Positions 25,172 through 33,051 of a stretch of 45,344 bases of DNA are shown piece by piece. Below the pieces are notes generated by a model. The model was not told where the DNA came from. It saw only the letters and a program-made list of their open reading frames with translations, and ran no database searches. The stretch is from MGBC114079 sp964531385 (GTDB taxonomy: Bacteria; Bacillota; Clostridia; Lachnospirales; CAG-274): NCBI GenBank assembly GCA_964531385.1, contig CAZHGC010000018.1, positions 1 through 45,344 on the forward strand. The letters are read 5' to 3'. Both the position numbers and the translations under genes were made by a program. The first letter of the stretch is position 1, and every line of letters begins with the position of its first letter.

Positions 25172-25198
25172 ATATCGGCTTTTTCTAATAATAAATTA
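25172..25198 (-). promoter_or_regulatory. sigma-28-type (flagellar) promoter
   Basis: On the minus strand TAAT (complement of 25195-25198), 15 bases, then GCCGATAT (complement of 25172-25179). The consensus in Gram-positives is TAAA-N15-GCCGATAT, so only one base of twelve differs. Confidence 0.75.
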
Positions 25199-25234
25199 AC
25201 AGTATAAAGTATATTTTAAAAAAAATAAAAACAA

Positions 25235-25497
25235 CCGCCTTCCACCCTTTCCCCAAAAACATCTCAACCCCTCCAAACCTCTCTCCGTTCTTCCACTTTC
25301 CTCAAAAAAATTCCCCTCTCCTCTCCCCCTCAAAAAAAAATTCCCCTCTCTCCTCACCCCAAAAAAACTCTCACCCTCACCCTTTTTTCACACTCCCCCC
25401 AAAAGCTCTCCACATTCCCCCCGTTCTTCCCTTTCCCTCAAAAAAAGTTCCTCTCCCCTCACCTATCTCCCCTCTTCTTCCCCCAAAAACTCACCTC
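25235..25497. other. polypyrimidine tract downstream of hicAB
   Basis: About 260 bases of C/T with A runs on the plus strand, including several close variants of CTCCCCTCAAAAAAA followed by TTCCCC, which looks like decayed tandem duplication. No reading frame of interest. It separates the hicB terminator from the promoter of the next gene. Confidence 0.65.
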
Positions 25498-25558
25498 CTC
25501 CCCCTAAACAACAAAAAAACTGCGAAAAATCATAGATTTTTCGCAGTTTCCAACATTC
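25498..25558 (-). terminator. hicAB terminator, within a 61-bp direct repeat (copy 1)
   Basis: AACTGCGAAAAATC pairs with GATTTTTCGCAGTT (hairpin 25517-25549); on the minus strand a T-run follows. The whole 61 bases from CTCCCCCTAAACAAC to CCAACATTC recur at 26432-26492 with one substitution, which falls in the hairpin loop. Confidence 0.85.
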
Positions 25559-25599
25559 CAACAATTTCAACTCTGCTCCGTTATTCTTACCCTTAAACA

Positions 25600-25965
25600 C
25601 TATTTTGAATAAACAGCATCATTTTTTGACAGAAGATATACACAATACTGATTCATACTGATTCCCTCTCTCTTAGAATGCTCCGAAAGAGAACGATGCA
25701 AACTTCGAGGAATCCTAAGCTTAAATTGTCCCGAATAATCCTCTAAACTATCCGGCTCATGAATTTCAATACCCTCCTCCATTGCTGCTTCAAGCCATGT
25801 TTTCTTAGCGTCCAACGCATTTGCAATTGCTGTTTCTACAGTTTCACCGCAAGTAATACAACCCGGAAGTTCGGGAAATGAAACTACAAAACCACCCTCA
25901 TCTTTATCCTCTAAAACTTCCATGCGGTAATTCATTGCCATATAATCATTCAGCGTTTTCATCAT
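25600..25965 (-). CDS. hicB: HicB antitoxin
   Basis: HicB neutralises the HicA mRNA interferase and represses the operon. The N-terminal half has the partial RNase-H-like HicB fold (GGFVVSFPELPGCITCGETV, then AIANALDAKKTWLEAAMEEG), and the C-terminal 45 residues (FKLRIPRSLHRSLSEHSKRE, then SMNQYCVYLLS) form a ribbon-helix-helix DNA-binding domain. The gene overlaps hicA by 20 bases. Start ATG at 25965 or the next codon. The module is flanked by direct repeats and sits between flagellar genes, which suggests acquisition. Confidence 0.93.
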   Translation of the reverse strand: MMKTLNDYMAMNYRMEVLEDKDEGGFVVSFPELPGCITCGETVETAIANALDAKKTWLEAAMEEGIEIHEPDSLEDYSGQFKLRIPRSLHRSLSEHSKREGISMNQYCVYLLSKNDAVYSK

Positions 25966-26203
25966 TCATCGCCTCACTTTCCACAATCTGCTTTACCATC
26001 TCAACATACACCTTTTTAATTGGTTCATGCTTTGGTATTGTAATCGGCTGACAACCTGCTTTCCTAAATGTGTAATGACTGCTGCCACCTTTCGGCGCAT
26101 TCATCACATATCCATAACTTTCCAGTACCTTACGCAATTCATCAAACCGGAGGTCTTTTGATAAAGCACATATCTTTGTTAATAGTTTATCCCATCTTGA
26201 CAT
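25946..26203 (-). CDS. hicA: HicA toxin
   Basis: HicA is a small double-stranded-RNA-binding-fold mRNA interferase. The 85-residue protein has the family pattern: ELRKVLESYGYV, then GSSHYTFRKAG with the catalytic His, then ITIPKHEPIKKVYVEMVKQI. ATG start with AGGAGG upstream. First gene of hicAB, with its own strong promoter, so the module is probably independent of fliS. It appears intact. Confidence 0.94.
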   Translation of the reverse strand: MSRWDKLLTKICALSKDLRFDELRKVLESYGYVMNAPKGGSSHYTFRKAGCQPITIPKHEPIKKVYVEMVKQIVESEAMNDENAE

Positions 26204-26223
26204 TTTGAATACCTCCTATTTAT

Positions 26224-26252
26224 ATTATAGGTGGTGTCGTATGCGGTGTCAA
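26224..26252 (-). promoter_or_regulatory. hicAB promoter/operator
   Basis: A perfect TTGACA (complement of 26247-26252), 17 bases, and a perfect TATAAT (complement of 26224-26229). The spacer contains GACACC-GCATAC-GACACC, a direct repeat overlapping the -35, a likely HicB binding site. The remaining gap to 26431 is AT-rich then C/T-rich, with no gene. Confidence 0.8.
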
Positions 26253-26431
26253 GCACATTTTGTCATCAGATAATAACTGAGCATAAAGTATCTTAATTTA
26301 TATTATATCTCACATAATATTCAATTTCCGCATTCGTTTCACTGTATTGCAAAAGGACAACCCCAACCAAATCGCCCTCTCCCTTTTAATATCCTCCAAT
26401 ACCTCCTAAAATCATACATACCTTTCTCACC

Positions 26432-26492
26432 CTCCCCCTAAACAACAAAAAAACTGCGAAAAATCACAGATTTTTCGCAGTTTCCAACATTC
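26432..26492 (-). terminator. fliS terminator, within a 61-bp direct repeat (copy 2)
   Basis: AAACTGCGAAAAATC (26451-26465) pairs with GATTTTTCGCAGTTT (26469-26483), with a T-run on the minus strand. Matches 25498-25558 at 60 of 61 positions. It ends the fliD-fliS transcript. Confidence 0.85.
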
Positions 26493-26523
26493 ACATTCTC
26501 ACAATTCCAACTCAACCAATATC

Positions 26524-26907
26524 TTATCCTTGTTGCTGTTTGGCAATTTTCATAGCCTCTTTCCAAGTGTCCCTCATATTTCTAATAAGATTGGTCGCCT
26601 CAACAAGTAAATCCATATCTTTTGTAATGTTCGCCCTAACAAGACGATTATAAATATACTCGTATAAATCGTTGAGCTGTTGTGAAATCTCATATTCCAT
26701 TTTAAGAGTAATTTGAAATTCTCTAATTATGTCCTCAACTCTCTGAATGAGTTTGTTCGTTTTAACATAATCCTTTTTTTCAAGAGCAACCATGGCTTGA
26801 TTGCAAAACTTCAATGCACCATCAAACAGCATAAGAGTAAGTTCTTCAGGTGTAGCTGTGTTAATAGCATTCGATTTGTATTTAGCATATGGGTTATTAA
26901 TAGCCAT
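26524..26907 (-). CDS. fliS: flagellar export chaperone FliS
   Basis: FliS binds the C-terminus of flagellin and keeps it unfolded for export. The 127-residue all-helical protein has the FliS opening NPYAKYKSNAINTATPEELT and LMLFDGALKFCNQAM, and ends in a Lys/Gln-rich tail. Start at the ATG of MAINNPYA, six to seven bases after GGAGGG. It follows flaG after 25 bases, the standard fliD-flaG-fliS neighbourhood. Confidence 0.95.
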   Translation of the reverse strand: MAINNPYAKYKSNAINTATPEELTLMLFDGALKFCNQAMVALEKKDYVKTNKLIQRVEDIIREFQITLKMEYEISQQLNDLYEYIYNRLVRANITKDMDLLVEATNLIRNMRDTWKEAMKIAKQQQG

Positions 26908-26932
26908 AACCACCCTCCTAAAGTAAAATTAA

Positions 26933-27364
26933 TTACATTTTTTCGTCAACCAATATTCCCGAAAGTTCTTGAAGCTTAGCAAAGAAATCAAGACTTTCTT
27001 TCGAAGGAACTTCTTTAATAACTTCGCCCGAAACAGAATCTTTAATTGTAATAACAAATTGCTTTGTAGCTTCGTGAATAGAATAAGAAAATTGCTTTGT
27101 AGAATTTGCGACTTTAAGCTTTTCGTTTGCAAGTTCAACAGCTTTCTCCATATCCTCTTTGTAATTACCTTTAAAAATTCCCTCCGATTCGGAAATATCT
27201 CCGTTGGAAATTTCGTCATAAGAAACTTTTGTCTTTGTCGCTGTTTCGCTAACTTTAACATCATCATTTTTTTGCTTTGGCTCAACAACTTTGCTCGTAA
27301 AATCCAACGACAAATTTTTTTGAACATTATTGTTGCTTAAAGCATTAAGACTATCAAAATCCAT
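26933..27364 (-). CDS. flaG: FlaG family protein
   Basis: FlaG proteins affect flagellar filament length in some species. Here 143 residues: a polar, disordered N-terminal half, then KQFSYSIHEATKQFVITIKD, SVSGEVIKEVPSKESLDFFA and KLQELSGILVDEKM, the FlaG C-terminal pattern. ATG with GGGGGT about eight bases upstream. It lies between a FliT/FlgN-like gene and fliS, supporting the call. Confidence 0.88.
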   Translation of the reverse strand: MDFDSLNALSNNNVQKNLSLDFTSKVVEPKQKNDDVKVSETATKTKVSYDEISNGDISESEGIFKGNYKEDMEKAVELANEKLKVANSTKQFSYSIHEATKQFVITIKDSVSGEVIKEVPSKESLDFFAKLQELSGILVDEKM

Positions 27365-27405
27365 TTTAATAGACCCCCTTTTATAAAACTATCAACCTAA
27401 AAAAC

Positions 27406-27846
27406 TTACTTCTTGCTGTCAAATCCGCCATAACTGTCAAAATAAGGGAACTCTCCATACCCTTTTCGAACTTGCTTCGACCTCTGCAAATTTCGCATAT
27501 TTCTTTTAACAAGCTCCATAAGCTCTTTCATAACGGATTTATTCTTTTCGTCAATAAAAATAATTTTTTTTGCAATATCTTTGATGTCCAGATTAATCTT
27601 TTCAACGTCCTTGTAAAAAAGAGAATTTCTGTCCTCACCTAAAATATCAAATTTTCCAATTCTCTCATCAAGACTTCGGCATTTTTGAAATAAAACCTCT
27701 CGCTTCTGAAAAAAATTGTAAAATCTTTCAACGTCATCTTCAACAACCTCAAACTTTCGCTCTTCGGTCATATCAAGAATTTTTTGAAGACATTCTTTCT
27801 TATTCTGCAAAAGCTTTAAAAGAGTTTTTTTCTCATCATCGTTCAT
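27406..27846 (-). CDS. FliT/FlgN-like flagellar chaperone (146 aa)
   Basis: A predicted all-helical, heavily charged coiled-coil-like protein (LLKLLQNKKECLQKILDMTE at its start, DIKDIAKKIIFIDEKNKSVM in the second half) with a tail rich in Tyr, Gly and Phe. Size, helical content and position between fliD and flaG fit the FliT or FlgN export-chaperone group, which bind FliD or hook-filament junction proteins; the sequence alone does not decide between them. The ATG of MNDDEKK follows GGGAGA by six bases. It has its own sigma-A-like promoter upstream. Confidence 0.7.
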   Translation of the reverse strand: MNDDEKKTLLKLLQNKKECLQKILDMTEERKFEVVEDDVERFYNFFQKREVLFQKCRSLDERIGKFDILGEDRNSLFYKDVEKINLDIKDIAKKIIFIDEKNKSVMKELMELVKRNMRNLQRSKQVRKGYGEFPYFDSYGGFDSKK

Positions 27847-27966
27847 AGCAAGTCTCCCTGAATTTGCAAATAAAAACAATCAAATCATAACCGCTCCTTG
27901 TATAAGTAATTCCCCGCCAAAAAAATGACGGAAAATCACTTAATCGGTTAAATCAGTTGTAGAATA

Positions 27967-27995
27967 ATTATAGCATAAAATAATTACTTTTACAA
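27967..27995 (-). promoter_or_regulatory. candidate sigma-A promoter upstream of the FliT/FlgN-like gene
   Basis: On the minus strand TTGTAA (complement of 27990-27995), 17 bases, TATAAT (complement of 27967-27972), about 120 bases before the start. It could give an internal transcript of the chaperone, flaG and fliS. Confidence 0.6.
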
Positions 27996-28020
27996 AAACA
28001 TTTAAAAAATAAATTTATTA

Positions 28021-30255
28021 TCAAGAACCCATCATTGAATACAAATAGTCAATCTGACTGTTCGAATTCGTAATTGAAGATTCCATACTTGAAAACATAG
28101 AATAGTATTTTTCTTCTTTCGCTGTAAGTCTTGTTTTTTCAGCACTGATTTGTTCGTTAATCTCTTTAATTTGTTTGCTCAAAATGTTTTCGTCAACAGA
28201 AGATGTTCCCTCAATACCGGCTTTTGCACGAAGTGTACCGTTTTTTCCAACAGCTCCTTCAATAATGTCCTCAAGCTGGTCCGCAAGACCAACTCCCTCA
28301 ACAGTTCCCGCACCTGTGAAAAGAGATTGAATATCATCACCGTTTGTTTTAATAGCCTCTTTAAGCTTTTCTTCGTCAATAATAAGCTTTCCGTTGTCGG
28401 TATATTCCGAAGAAGTCGTAATACCAAATTGATATAACGAAATTTTCGTTCCGTCAACTTTTGTAAGAGAATTATATAAAGTGTTTCTCATTTTTGTAAC
28501 AACGTTTGAAATTGAACTATCTCTGTAAAGAAGACCTGTTTTTGCTTTCTTCTCCCAAAGTTCAATTTCGTCGTCGTCCATTTCTTTCTTTTCTTGGTCT
28601 GTCAAAGGTTCATAATAACTGTAGCTGTCGCTTCTTGCCCTTGTTTCCTTAATCGACAAATTAAGTTCTGCACTAAGAGTGTTATATTCTTCAACAAATT
28701 TAGAAATAGTATCATAAATTGCATCAACGTCTGTTTGGTTTTCAATAGTAAGAGTTTCGCCCGCAGCCGTTGTTTTGTTCAAAGTTATGTTAAGACCGTC
28801 AAGGTCAATTGTGTTAGATGTACGAGTTGTTTCAACACCGTCAATAGTTAAAATAGCGTCCTGAGCAACTTTTGTGTGCTGAGATTCGTCAACAACACCA
28901 CCGCTGTAGCTAAATCCCATAGATTGTAAAACGCTAACTGTTCCGCTGTCTGTTCCAAAATCAACTTTGTTGACAGAACCCGACTCAGTCGAAGCTATGG
29001 TAAATTTCTGACCTGTATAGTTGTAACTAACAGTAACGCCGGCTTCGCTTGAATTTATGTTTTCCATAAATGTTGCAAGGTTTGTGTCTTTAGAGAAAGA
29101 AACAGATTTTCCGTTCAAAGTAATGGAAGCTTTTCCGTCTGCGTCCCAAACAGAACTATCAAAAATTTCCTCAAGAGTTGTTGTTTTGGAAACAGCGTTT
29201 GTTCCGCTTGCTGAACCAAAATAATTGTAAAAATCATTTGAAGTTTTTAAAGTTGTGTTGGAAACATCACTAAGAGAACTGCCGGAAATAGTCATATCGC
29301 TTCCTGCGTTCGAAACAAGTTTAAGAGTTCCGTCTTCTTCCGAAACAGAAGCAATAAGCTTTCCGCTAATGTCTGCAGTAGTCGAATCCGAATCCTTAAC
29401 AGCAGTTTTCAAAGCCGCATTAATTTTTTCGGCCAAAGTAAGGTCTTTTCCCTCTGCATCGTCCTGAACATTAACAGTGTAAGTTTCTCCCTCAAAAGAA
29501 AGTTTAAAAGTACCTGTAGCTGTCTTGTCAGCCGCTCCGGAAGAAACATAAATGTTCTCACCGCTGTTGCCAGAAGAACCCGCAGAAATCGTATGTCCCA
29601 AAATGGTTTCCATAGAGTAAGAACCGTCATCGTTAATTGTCATACTGATTTTGCTTTTTCCGCCCTCTGTTCCAAAAGCACTTGTAAGCTTTGTGTTTAA
29701 AGCGTTCTGAAGCTTCTCTGCATCAGTGCTTCCGCTTGCAGCATTAAATTCAGAACTTGAAAGAGTAACAGTTTTTGATGCTCCGTCAAGAGAAACGTTC
29801 ATTGAAAAATCTTTTCCTGAATTCAATTTTGCAACAAGGTCAGAAACATTCGCATTGCCTTTAATTTCTTTTCCTTTTGAAGAACTTCCAACATAAGTGT
29901 CGTTTTGAGCAAGCTGTTTAACAGCAATTTCATATTTCTGAGAAGAAGTCGATTTGTTAACTGTAATAGCGTCCGACTCCCCACCGTTAGAAGATTTAAC
30001 AGAACTTTTAAAAGTTGTAAATGCGGTAGAATATTTCAAGCTTGTGCTTTTCCCAATTCCAAACCACTTGTCTTGAAAATCTTGAAACTTTTTAATAATA
30101 TTTCTGTAAGCTTCTTGTTGCCAAGTTTTCCATTGTAAATTTCTCTGATATCTAAAAAGTTTCGAACTTTCCGCAAACATCATTTTCTCAACCAAAGCAT
30201 CAGTATCAATACCCGAACCTGATAACCCTGTAATACGTGTAGTATTTGTATACAT
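28021..30255 (-). CDS. fliD: flagellar filament cap protein FliD
   Basis: FliD forms the cap that folds flagellin at the growing filament tip. The N-terminus RITGLSGSGIDTDALVEKMM and WKTWQQEAYRNIIKKFQDFQ are characteristic; the C-terminal part has KFVEEYNTLSAELN, then SLYQFGITTSSEY and the coiled-coil end (ISAEKTRLTAKEEKYYSMFS, NSQIDYLYSMMGS). At about 744 residues it is a long version, with an extended Ser/Thr/Gly-rich middle typical of surface-exposed variable domains. I chose the ATG of MYTNTTR, ten bases after AAGGAGG, because an ATG three codons upstream abuts that site. A sigma-28-like promoter lies upstream. Confidence 0.95.
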   Translation of the reverse strand: MYTNTTRITGLSGSGIDTDALVEKMMFAESSKLFRYQRNLQWKTWQQEAYRNIIKKFQDFQDKWFGIGKSTSLKYSTAFTTFKSSVKSSNGGESDAITVNKSTSSQKYEIAVKQLAQNDTYVGSSSKGKEIKGNANVSDLVAKLNSGKDFSMNVSLDGASKTVTLSSSEFNAASGSTDAEKLQNALNTKLTSAFGTEGGKSKISMTINDDGSYSMETILGHTISAGSSGNSGENIYVSSGAADKTATGTFKLSFEGETYTVNVQDDAEGKDLTLAEKINAALKTAVKDSDSTTADISGKLIASVSEEDGTLKLVSNAGSDMTISGSSLSDVSNTTLKTSNDFYNYFGSASGTNAVSKTTTLEEIFDSSVWDADGKASITLNGKSVSFSKDTNLATFMENINSSEAGVTVSYNYTGQKFTIASTESGSVNKVDFGTDSGTVSVLQSMGFSYSGGVVDESQHTKVAQDAILTIDGVETTRTSNTIDLDGLNITLNKTTAAGETLTIENQTDVDAIYDTISKFVEEYNTLSAELNLSIKETRARSDSYSYYEPLTDQEKKEMDDDEIELWEKKAKTGLLYRDSSISNVVTKMRNTLYNSLTKVDGTKISLYQFGITTSSEYTDNGKLIIDEEKLKEAIKTNGDDIQSLFTGAGTVEGVGLADQLEDIIEGAVGKNGTLRAKAGIEGTSSVDENILSKQIKEINEQISAEKTRLTAKEEKYYSMFSSMESSITNSNSQIDYLYSMMGS

Positions 30256-30392
30256 GATAATCATTCCTCCTTATCAAAATTAAAAACACAATTATACTCT
30301 CCGCAGAACTTTTTTAAAAATTAAATAAAGTCAAATAAATCGATTACTAAAAAAAGAACTGTTTCAAAGCACAAAGGCTCTTTATAATAATT

Positions 30393-30419
30393 ATATCGGT
30401 AAAAAAACGTCAATTCTTA
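30393..30419 (-). promoter_or_regulatory. candidate sigma-28 promoter of fliD
   Basis: On the minus strand TAAG (complement of 30416-30419), 15 bases, ACCGATAT (complement of 30393-30400). Two mismatches to TAAA-N15-GCCGATAT. It lies about 140 bases before fliD. Confidence 0.55.
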
Positions 30420-30449
30420 ACCGCATAATAAAAAAAATACTTTAAAAAA

Positions 30450-30887
30450 TCATAAAATTTTAATCATATTAACGTTCGCAAACATAACATTATAACCGTT
30501 GTCGGAATAAAAATCAAAAGCCGGCTTTTTTCGGTCGGTTGAAATTTCAACAGCGTGAACACCGGCTTTTTTAAAATATTCTTCAATCTCTGAAATAAAT
30601 TTTGTTCCAAGCCCTTTTTTTTGATATTTCCTGTCAATAAAAATTTCTGAAATGCGATATTTTCTAACTTTAAAATAGTCAGATAAAATGCCAAAACACG
30701 CACCAATAACACAACCGTTATTTTCAAGAACAAAACCGTAAAAATTCGGAGTTTTCAAAATATCGGAAAAATATCGACAAACCGAATTGTACTCAAGCCA
30801 AGAATAACAAAAGGGCTCATTTTTGTAAACATCAAAAAAAATATCGGCACATTGTTTAAAATGCTCTTGCGAAAAAATTTTAAACAT
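30450..30887 (-). CDS. GNAT-family N-acetyltransferase (145 aa)
   Basis: The acetyl-CoA-binding motif A is visible as ISEIFIDRKYQKKGLGTKFI, followed by ISTDRKKPAFDFYSDNGYNV, the usual GNAT end. The ATG (complement of 30885-30887) overlaps the upstream stop by eight bases, so it is translationally coupled. It is last in an operon with pseB, pseC and a Maf-type transferase. PseH of the pseudaminic acid pathway is also a GNAT enzyme acting on the PseC product, so a PseH-like role is attractive, but the sequence looks like a generic GNAT and is shorter than typical PseH. Confidence 0.85.
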   Translation of the reverse strand: MFKIFSQEHFKQCADIFFDVYKNEPFCYSWLEYNSVCRYFSDILKTPNFYGFVLENNGCVIGACFGILSDYFKVRKYRISEIFIDRKYQKKGLGTKFISEIEEYFKKAGVHAVEISTDRKKPAFDFYSDNGYNVMFANVNMIKIL

Positions 30888-31239
30888 ATTGTTCAATAAC
30901 GTCGGCAAAACTGTCTGCCCAATATTGATACATAGGCTTAATCTCATATTCAAGAATATCCGCAACAAGATTAATGTCGCCGTTTTCCATACCCTCAACC
31001 ATTTCCGAAATAAACATATAAACTTCTTTTTCGTCAAAATCAATTTTGTTAAGGTCATGAGTATAATTAACAACTTGAACAATGGCAACAAGCCCCTCCG
31101 AAATTTGAGGAACTAACTCAAGTTTCTCGTTTTTTCTAAGGTTCAAACAAACTTCATCGATGTTTGTAAGAATTCTGTCCATATATTCAAGCCCCTCGCC
31201 CATCATATCAATTTTCTCTTTCAAAAAATCCTCAGCCAT
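30880..31239 (-). CDS. unknown small acidic helical protein of the flagellin-glycosylation operon (119 aa)
   Basis: I do not recognise the family. The protein is acidic and predicted mostly helical (EKIDMMGEGLEYMDRILTNI, ISEMVEGMENGDINLVADIL), with no signal peptide or membrane segment. It overlaps both neighbours by eight bases, so its expression is tied to the Maf-type transferase and the GNAT protein. A partner or accessory role in flagellin modification is inferred from position only. Confidence 0.8.
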   Translation of the reverse strand: MAEDFLKEKIDMMGEGLEYMDRILTNIDEVCLNLRKNEKLELVPQISEGLVAIVQVVNYTHDLNKIDFDEKEVYMFISEMVEGMENGDINLVADILEYEIKPMYQYWADSFADVIEQYV

Positions 31240-33034
31240 TTTTATCCTCCTTCTTTAAAAACAAAATAGATTTAATTGCATTTTCAAACTCCATAAGCCA
31301 GGTTTTACGTCGCATAGCACCTTCCAAAAATTCATCGTCCTCGCAAACTCTTCTAATATCACTCGATAAATATTCGTTTGCAACTTTAATACATTGTGAA
31401 AGATTAAGAAGAATTGGAATTTTTGTTTTTTCTTTTTCAATTTTTTTGTCATATTCATCAAGCTGTCTTTCAATTCGCATAATGCTTTTAATGTTCGAAC
31501 TGAATTTCAAAGATTTAATGTATTTATCAAAAAGCTCTTTTTCCTCATCGATAATCTTAATAATACCCTCAATTCTTTCAAATTCGGCATCAATGTCTTT
31601 GTAAACTTTTTTCTTTTCCTCCGGTGTAAAAACAGGTCCCTTTGCAAAAAAATCATTCAACGTTTTTTCAACGTTCATATCAACGCCATATTTGTCAATA
31701 GCCTCTCTAAACGTAATAATTTCGGTATTTTTAATAACTGCTCCGCCCTCCGTTGCATCAACAAGATTAAGCGTATTCTTGTGCCTCAAAGCAAAGCTTT
31801 CAAACCATTCAATGTAATATTTAAAAACCGCATCTGTAAAAACCGTTCCCCCGCCAATAGCCGGAATTTCAATTTTTTCTCTGTCAATTTCGTCTGCCGT
31901 TTTTTGCAAATGCTCCGTTCCGTCAACGTGACATTTGTTTTCGGTGTAAGCAAGGTCCTGCCCAATAAGAATAATGTTTTTACAGCCCAAAATTCTCGCA
32001 AATCCAGTAGAATCACAGGCAACCGAACCGCCGCCCTCAAGAGAATAATACACTTTATCATATTGGTTAAGCAAAATGCGTGTATAATCATTTGTACCGC
32101 AATCGCTGTTAATGTTAATTCCTTTGTGACTATCAATAAAACTTCTCTTAATACGTGAGTCAAAAACAAGAGGAATATCGTCATACATACCCTCTTTCAT
32201 ACCTGTTTGAAGAGCATCGATAGCATAAATAAAATCAGGAACAATGTCGTTTTCAAGCAAAATTTTCGCCGCAACAAAAACACAAATAATCGGCATCTTT
32301 CCTTTAATTTCTTTAAGCAAATGAAGGTTCTTTTTAAGTGACGGTCCCGCCGAAACAATAACCGCCGTTCCCCCCTCAAAAAGATTATACATCTGAGATG
32401 TCGAATAAGAACTTAAAATATTTTCTGTATTTTCAAAAGGATTTCTAATCCACGTTTCTTGATTTGCCCAAACAGTGTTTCTTGCAATTATGTTTGTCTC
32501 CATCATATTTTTCGTACTTTCAAGAAATTCCTTGTATTTCTCGCTGTAAAGGTCCGCATAAACAGGTAACGCAAGCGTTTTGCATCTCATATACATATCG
32601 GGTCCAATTGCTTCATAAATAAAAAACTGGAAATTTTGCTCGTTTTCCGAAGAAACAACAAACACGTGCTCGTTTTCAAAAATATCGTTGCAATAACCCT
32701 CTTCAATAATTTTCATAAAAACGTCCGAATTCGGTTCATAAATAACAAAAAAGTTTCTCGAACTGCCCTTTTTAAGCAAAGCCCTTATATGGTGTCCAAG
32801 GCCAAAGCCAAAAATAACAAAAATCGTATCTCGTTCAAATTTCGTTTCTTCCGCAAACTTTTGAGCTTCTCTCTCCGGATTATATTTGCTGTGAACATAA
32901 ACGTTTCTTCCGTCTTTCTCAATTTTAAATGTAAAACTACCGCTTTTGCATTTTTCAAATTCAACATGAGAATAATCTCTTCGTTCAAAAAAAACATTAT
33001 TGCCAAAATTTTCAAGTCCGTCTTCCAATTTCAA
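31232..33034 (-). CDS. motility accessory factor (Maf / DUF115) glycosyltransferase
   Basis: Maf proteins transfer nonulosonic acids such as pseudaminic acid onto flagellin in the cytoplasm before export. The DUF115 core is clear: GTAVIVSAGPSLKKNLHLL (about residues 225-245) with the nucleotide-binding glycine loop, DFIYAIDALQTG, and GGGSVACDSTGFARILG followed by IILIGQDLAYT. An N-terminal domain of about 200 residues contains IFGFGLGHHIRALLKKG. The C-terminus is coiled-coil-like. The likely start is a TTG about eight bases after GAGAGGGG (complement of 33032-33034); an earlier TTG overlapping the pseC stop is possible. It lies downstream of pseB-pseC, matching its substrate. Confidence 0.9.
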   Translation of the reverse strand: MKLEDGLENFGNNVFFERRDYSHVEFEKCKSGSFTFKIEKDGRNVYVHSKYNPEREAQKFAEETKFERDTIFVIFGFGLGHHIRALLKKGSSRNFFVIYEPNSDVFMKIIEEGYCNDIFENEHVFVVSSENEQNFQFFIYEAIGPDMYMRCKTLALPVYADLYSEKYKEFLESTKNMMETNIIARNTVWANQETWIRNPFENTENILSSYSTSQMYNLFEGGTAVIVSAGPSLKKNLHLLKEIKGKMPIICVFVAAKILLENDIVPDFIYAIDALQTGMKEGMYDDIPLVFDSRIKRSFIDSHKGININSDCGTNDYTRILLNQYDKVYYSLEGGGSVACDSTGFARILGCKNIILIGQDLAYTENKCHVDGTEHLQKTADEIDREKIEIPAIGGGTVFTDAVFKYYIEWFESFALRHKNTLNLVDATEGGAVIKNTEIITFREAIDKYGVDMNVEKTLNDFFAKGPVFTPEEKKKVYKDIDAEFERIEGIIKIIDEEKELFDKYIKSLKFSSNIKSIMRIERQLDEYDKKIEKEKTKIPILLNLSQCIKVANEYLSSDIRRVCEDDEFLEGAMRRKTWLMEFENAIKSILFLKKEDKNG

Positions 33035-33051
33035 GCAATCAACCCCTCTCG

